Assembly: GCF_004211145.1 (NCBI RefSeq)
Contig: NZ_SEBS01000014.1
Span: 1-64,000, forward strand
DNA from: Flavobacterium sp.
GTDB lineage: Bacteria > Bacteroidota > Bacteroidia > Flavobacteriales > Flavobacteriaceae
DNA: 64,000 nt
Direction: 5' to 3'
This document shows positions 60,407 to 64,000 of the stretch, one piece after another. The translations under genes were made by a program, and so were the position numbers. Each line of letters begins with the position of its first letter. Positions within the stretch are counted from its first letter, which is position 1. Under the pieces are notes generated by a model, which was not told the origin of the DNA, searched no databases, and saw only the letters and a list, made by a program, of their open reading frames with translations.

Positions 60407-63352
60407 ATGAAAAAATTTCTACTATTTTCACTTTTTTCGTTTGTCGGTTTTTCTTCGAATGCACAATTCATCGAGCCTTTTGACGATGCGAGCGTGGCGG
60501 CGCCGACAGGAAACACCTGGGCTTTGCCAAGCGGAACATGGAGGATTTTGAACAACGGCGTCGGAACCCAACATTTCACGATGAGTCCTGAAGGCTCGAC
60601 GGCGTTTCCCGCCAACACGCAACCGCATGCCGCATTTATAGCGCGTGAGAATATCGGAGCAGGAAATACGTCGATCGATTACCTCGTGACGCCTGCAACT
60701 CCTATCCCGGGATCAAATTCGACTTTTCGATTCAATACGCGCACCACGATTTCAGGCAACCAATTTTCGACTTATGAGTTGCGTGCGGCTCCCGCTTCAT
60801 CCGATCCTACCGACATGGCCTCGTTTACGACACTACTCGCCGCCTGGACCGAGGACGGGATCGCAATGCCTTTCAATACGTACCAAAGCAAAACGATATC
60901 TTTGGGTCAGCTCGAAACGGCTCAGTCGTATTATTTTGCATTCGTTCGGACACTTACGCAACCTGACGACAATATTAGCGGTGACCGATGGCTTATTGAT
61001 GACGTCGCGGTTATCCCAGCCTGCGATCCTCCTTCGGGACTGACAGCGACCCCGAGCGCGTCTTTCATCAACTTAAGCTGGCAGGCCGGAACGTCGGCCC
61101 AATGGGAAGTACATGTGGTTCAGGATGGCCAAAATTTCGATCCGCAATCGGGAACGCCGATAACGGTTTCAGGAAGTCCGATGGTATTTCTGGACGAAAT
61201 GACGCAGCCCGGAACAACGGGGTTGCAGCCCGCTACGGCTTATAAGATATTCGTGAGAAGTGTGTGCGAATTCTCGACCAGCGAATGGATTGGCCCAATT
61301 ATGTGCACCACGAATCCGTTGCCTTTGGAATGCGGCGGTATGTTCGTCGATTCAGGAGGCGTGGCGGGAAATTATTCCCCAAATGAAAACAGTGTCATAA
61401 CCATTTGCCCCGAACAACCGGGCGAAGCCGTACTTGTAACGTTCACAGCATTCAATACTGAAGTAGGTTGGGACGCCTTATATGTATACGATGGCAACTC
61501 TATCGCCTCGCCTCAAATTTTGAGCATGAACGCTTCCGGCAACGTACCCGGCGGCCTTCCTGGCGGATACTGGGGAACCACTATTCCCGGACCTTTCGAA
61601 TCGTCGAGTGCCGACGGTTGCCTTACGTTTTGGTTCAGGAGTGATTCGGCGATTACTCTTCCGGGATTTGTAGCGAACGTTTCGTGCAATGTGATCGGCA
61701 ACTGTCCGAAACCGTTGAATCTGGCTATCGTAGGTGCAACGCCGACAACAGCCACGTTCAGTTGGGCCGAAGCCGCTAACGCGACGTCTTGGGAGGTTCT
61801 TGCGTTGCCGTGCGGATCGCCGTCTCCCAATTTCTCGACCGTGGGAATTCCTGTCACTGCGACAACCTATACCTTCACGGATCTTTCAGCGAACACTTGC
61901 TACGAATTCTACGTACGCGCGAATTGCAGCGACGTGACAAGCGCTTGGGCGGGACCAGCCGGTAACGAAACCGAGAACACGACCCGATTTCTCCTGAAAG
62001 CTTTCGTGGACGACAACGACAACGGTGTTGCGGATTCAAACGAGCCTCTTTTTACGTTCGGAACCTTCAGCATGGAAATAAACGATTCGGGCGATGTGTC
62101 GCAATTCGTCTCCAATTCCGGGCAAATCATAATACCTGAGCCCGACCCGACGGCGACATATGATTTCACGTTTTCGATCTTCCCTGAATTTTCAACTTAT
62201 TATTCCATTGCGCAAAACCAGCAACTGAATATTCCTGCTCCCGCAACCAATACGACGACTGAAATCTTGTTCCCGATTTCGATGGATCAAACGTATACCG
62301 AAGTATCGGTGGTCATTTTGTCTCCACAGCCGCCGCGAGCGGGCATGAACTGGAACAATTCGGTAAGCATCCGAAATAACGGGACGGGCAGTGCCAGCGG
62401 GACTTTGACTTTCGCAAAAGATCCTGTGACGACTTCCATATCCGTCTCGCCAATTGGACCTGTTTTAAATGCCAACGGTTTTTCGCACACGTTTACCAAC
62501 TTACCTTCGGGTGGCGTCCAATGGTTTTCGACCGACATGTTAGTGCCTAACATTCCGCAGGTTGCAATCGACCAACCGCTCACGAACAGCGCCGATGTTA
62601 CGGTTGACGGCGACATCGATACGAGTAACAATGCGTTTTCGATCACGCGACTCGTCACTGCGTCCTACGACCCGAATGACATTTTCGAATCTCATGGTCC
62701 GCAAATCATTGCTGACGAATTCGCGGCCTCGGAATATTTATATTACACGATCCGTTTCCAGAACACGGGTAATGCCGAGGCGTTCGACGTCCGAATTGAA
62801 AACACGTTGGACACTCAGCTCGATGCGCAAAGCATCCGAATGGTCGCCGCGAGCCATGATTACGTAATGGAACGATCAGGAAACGATTTAATCTGGAAAT
62901 TCAACGACATCAACCTTACCTGGCAATCGCAAAGCGAGGAATTGAGCCAAGGTTACGTCGTGTACAAAATTCGTGCGAATGCAGGTTTCGAAAGTGGCGA
63001 TGTGATTCCCGCCTTGGCCGAAATCTACTTTGACGGAAATCCGGCGATTGTCACCGAAACATTTACCACGACATTTACCGACGCGCTTTCAAGCCCTGAT
63101 TTCAACCAGAATTCGATCGCGCTTTTCCCAAATCCCGCGAGTTCTTCGTTTACCGTGAAGTCGCAACAAGCCGGCACGCATTTGTCAAAAGTGATCGTGA
63201 CGGATTTGCTCGGAAAAAACATCTTGGTTGCGCAAATTGATGTTGCCGACGAGGTTCCGATCGACGTTTCCGGTTTGTCGAAAGGCATGTATCTGGTCGA
63301 GATTACGACATCGGACAATCTCAAGACAGTCAAAAAATTGGTCGTCAAATAA
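60407..63352 (+). CDS. Secreted multidomain protein with CUB-like domain and T9SS tail
   Basis: A 981-residue surface or secreted protein. Order: signal peptide (MKKFLLFSLFSFVGFSSNAQ); a domain that looks like a MAM/choice-of-anchor jelly roll (about 20-200); a fibronectin type III domain (about 205-305); a CUB-like domain (GGMFVDSGGVAGNYSPNE to CLTFWFRSDS, about 310-425); a second Fn3 (about 433-515); beta domains; a DUF11/CARDB-like domain (FESHGPQIIADEFAASEYL to YFDGNP, about 760-885); and a type A T9SS tail (LFPNPASSSFTVKSQQ to KTVKKLVVK, about 903-981). No catalytic residues seen. Adhesion or matrix binding is a guess from the domains. Confidence 0.85.
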   Translation: MKKFLLFSLFSFVGFSSNAQFIEPFDDASVAAPTGNTWALPSGTWRILNNGVGTQHFTMSPEGSTAFPANTQPHAAFIARENIGAGNTSIDYLVTPATPIPGSNSTFRFNTRTTISGNQFSTYELRAAPASSDPTDMASFTTLLAAWTEDGIAMPFNTYQSKTISLGQLETAQSYYFAFVRTLTQPDDNISGDRWLIDDVAVIPACDPPSGLTATPSASFINLSWQAGTSAQWEVHVVQDGQNFDPQSGTPITVSGSPMVFLDEMTQPGTTGLQPATAYKIFVRSVCEFSTSEWIGPIMCTTNPLPLECGGMFVDSGGVAGNYSPNENSVITICPEQPGEAVLVTFTAFNTEVGWDALYVYDGNSIASPQILSMNASGNVPGGLPGGYWGTTIPGPFESSSADGCLTFWFRSDSAITLPGFVANVSCNVIGNCPKPLNLAIVGATPTTATFSWAEAANATSWEVLALPCGSPSPNFSTVGIPVTATTYTFTDLSANTCYEFYVRANCSDVTSAWAGPAGNETENTTRFLLKAFVDDNDNGVADSNEPLFTFGTFSMEINDSGDVSQFVSNSGQIIIPEPDPTATYDFTFSIFPEFSTYYSIAQNQQLNIPAPATNTTTEILFPISMDQTYTEVSVVILSPQPPRAGMNWNNSVSIRNNGTGSASGTLTFAKDPVTTSISVSPIGPVLNANGFSHTFTNLPSGGVQWFSTDMLVPNIPQVAIDQPLTNSADVTVDGDIDTSNNAFSITRLVTASYDPNDIFESHGPQIIADEFAASEYLYYTIRFQNTGNAEAFDVRIENTLDTQLDAQSIRMVAASHDYVMERSGNDLIWKFNDINLTWQSQSEELSQGYVVYKIRANAGFESGDVIPALAEIYFDGNPAIVTETFTTTFTDALSSPDFNQNSIALFPNPASSSFTVKSQQAGTHLSKVIVTDLLGKNILVAQIDVADEVPIDVSGLSKGMYLVEITTSDNLKTVKKLVVK

Positions 63353-63375
63353 AAACTTAAAAAAATCTTAAATAC

Positions 63376-63406
63376 AATCCCGCGTAATCAGCGGGATTTT
63401 TTGTTT
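63376..63406 (+). terminator. Terminator between the two CUB-domain genes
   Basis: AATCCCGC and GCGGGATT arms around TAATCA-type loop, followed by TTTTG. It lies 24 bases past the stop at 63352. Confidence 0.85.
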
Positions 63407-63432
63407 TTACTACGAATCAGGCAATTGACCTA

Positions 63433-63463
63433 TTGTCTAGTCGACTGACTTTCAATATATTTA
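63433..63463 (+). promoter_or_regulatory. Possible promoter of the second CUB-domain gene
   Basis: TTG at 63433-63435, 20 bases, then TATATTTA at 63456-63463, one mismatch from TAnnTTTG. The ATG follows at 63485. Confidence 0.4.
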
Positions 63464-63484
63464 CTATCACCTAAAACAACAACA

Positions 63485-64000
63485 ATGAAAAAACAACTAC
63501 TCTTCGTGTTTTTCGTTTCGCTTTTTTCGTCGGCTTCATTTGCGCAGACGGCCTGTAATTCGATTTTTACCGACAGCGGCGGACCAACGGGAAATTACCC
63601 TAACAACGCAAATCAAGTAACTACGATCTGCCCCGATTCACCCGGAGATTACGTCACCATAACTTTTACGGCTTTCAATATTGAAAACGGCTGGGACGGA
63701 TTGTACGTCTTTAACGGAAACAGCATAAGCAGCGGCCAAATTGAAAGCGCGAATCCGCCGCAAAACGTTCCAGGCGGGCTCGCCGGTGCTTTTTGGGGAA
63801 CTACCATTCCCGGTCCTTTTACGTCGTCGAGTCCTGATGGCTGCCTTACGTTCCAATTCCGGAGCGATTCGTCTGTCGATAATCCCGGTTGGATCGCCAA
63901 CGTGACTTGCGGCCCTCCGCCTGTTTGTCCGGCGCCGACTTCTTTGGCCGTTGCTTCGGTCACTTCGATGACTGCGGTGTTGACTTGGCTCGAAAACGGA
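63485..64000 (+). CDS. Secreted CUB-domain protein, cut by window end
   Basis: The first 172 residues are visible: a signal peptide (residues 1-20, ending ASFAQ), then at once a CUB-like domain (TDSGGPTGNYPNN to CLTFQFRSDSS, about 28-130) and the start of a fibronectin type III domain (CPAPTSLAVASVTSMTAVLTW). The CUB part is closely similar to that of the preceding gene, sharing DSGG, TFTAFN, GWDxLYVxxGNSI, WGTTIPGPF and SSxDGCLTF, so the two are paralogues. A T9SS tail may follow outside the window. Confidence 0.8.
   Translation, partial: MKKQLLFVFFVSLFSSASFAQTACNSIFTDSGGPTGNYPNNANQVTTICPDSPGDYVTITFTAFNIENGWDGLYVFNGNSISSGQIESANPPQNVPGGLAGAFWGTTIPGPFTSSSPDGCLTFQFRSDSSVDNPGWIANVTCGPPPVCPAPTSLAVASVTSMTAVLTWLENG

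Overview
The window looks like a chromosomal segment of a Flavobacteriaceae bacterium, probably Flavobacterium or a close relative. This rests on SusC/SusD proteins, T9SS type A C-terminal sorting signals, promoters of the Bacteroidetes TTTG-N19-TAnnTTTG type, absence of Shine-Dalgarno-like spacing, class II HMG-CoA reductase beside a GYDIA-type GHMP kinase, and a starch/maltose locus laid out as in flavobacteria. Genes are dense. There is no phage, transposase or CRISPR array.

Layout. 1-5714 (minus): a tightly overlapped arginine operon in the order acyltransferase-argG-argC-argD-argF'-argB. It is preceded by a candidate 24-residue leader peptide with an Arg triplet, and argB is cut by the window edge. 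5861-8098 (minus): tail-specific protease. 8441-13806 (plus): surE, a small membrane gene, lpxB, an NlpC/P60 hydrolase and comEC. 13803-20149 (minus): a thioredoxin-like protein, two POT peptide transporters and dipeptidyl peptidase IV, forming a peptide-use module. 20411-21487 (minus): a radical SAM protein. 21637-23910 (plus): two mevalonate-pathway enzymes. 23962-31525 (minus): a cell-envelope operon of coaX, an outer-membrane barrel, a TPR protein, lptC, a small membrane protein, a CorC-like protein and a PpiD-like isomerase. 31613-31685: tRNA-Phe with a textbook promoter and terminator. 31813-37359: a small unknown, a heavy-metal-binding periplasmic protein and two convergent AsmA-like proteins.

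37479-57079 is a starch/maltodextrin utilisation locus. The minus arm is susC-susD-susE plus a secreted T9SS alpha-amylase. The plus arm is a LacI-type regulator, a sugar symporter, beta-phosphoglucomutase, maltose phosphorylase and two GH13 enzymes, with a GxxExxY gene between them. Starch is cut outside and in the periplasm, maltose enters through the symporter, and is split by phosphorolysis to glucose and beta-glucose-1-phosphate, which the mutase converts to glucose-6-phosphate. The same 20-base sequence precedes both susC and the symporter gene, in the same orientation relative to each gene, and probably ties the two arms to the LacI regulator. 57240-64000 holds small unknowns, a glycerophosphodiesterase, a HI0933-type flavoprotein and two neighbouring secreted CUB-domain paralogues, the second cut by the window end.

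Less ordinary content: the arginine leader peptide; a dispersed intergenic repeat in two copies whose hairpin stems differ but whose loop is conserved; and several gaps carrying short tandem arrays (7-, 8- or 9-base units) that face an inverted, degenerate counterpart. No wholly new protein system was found.
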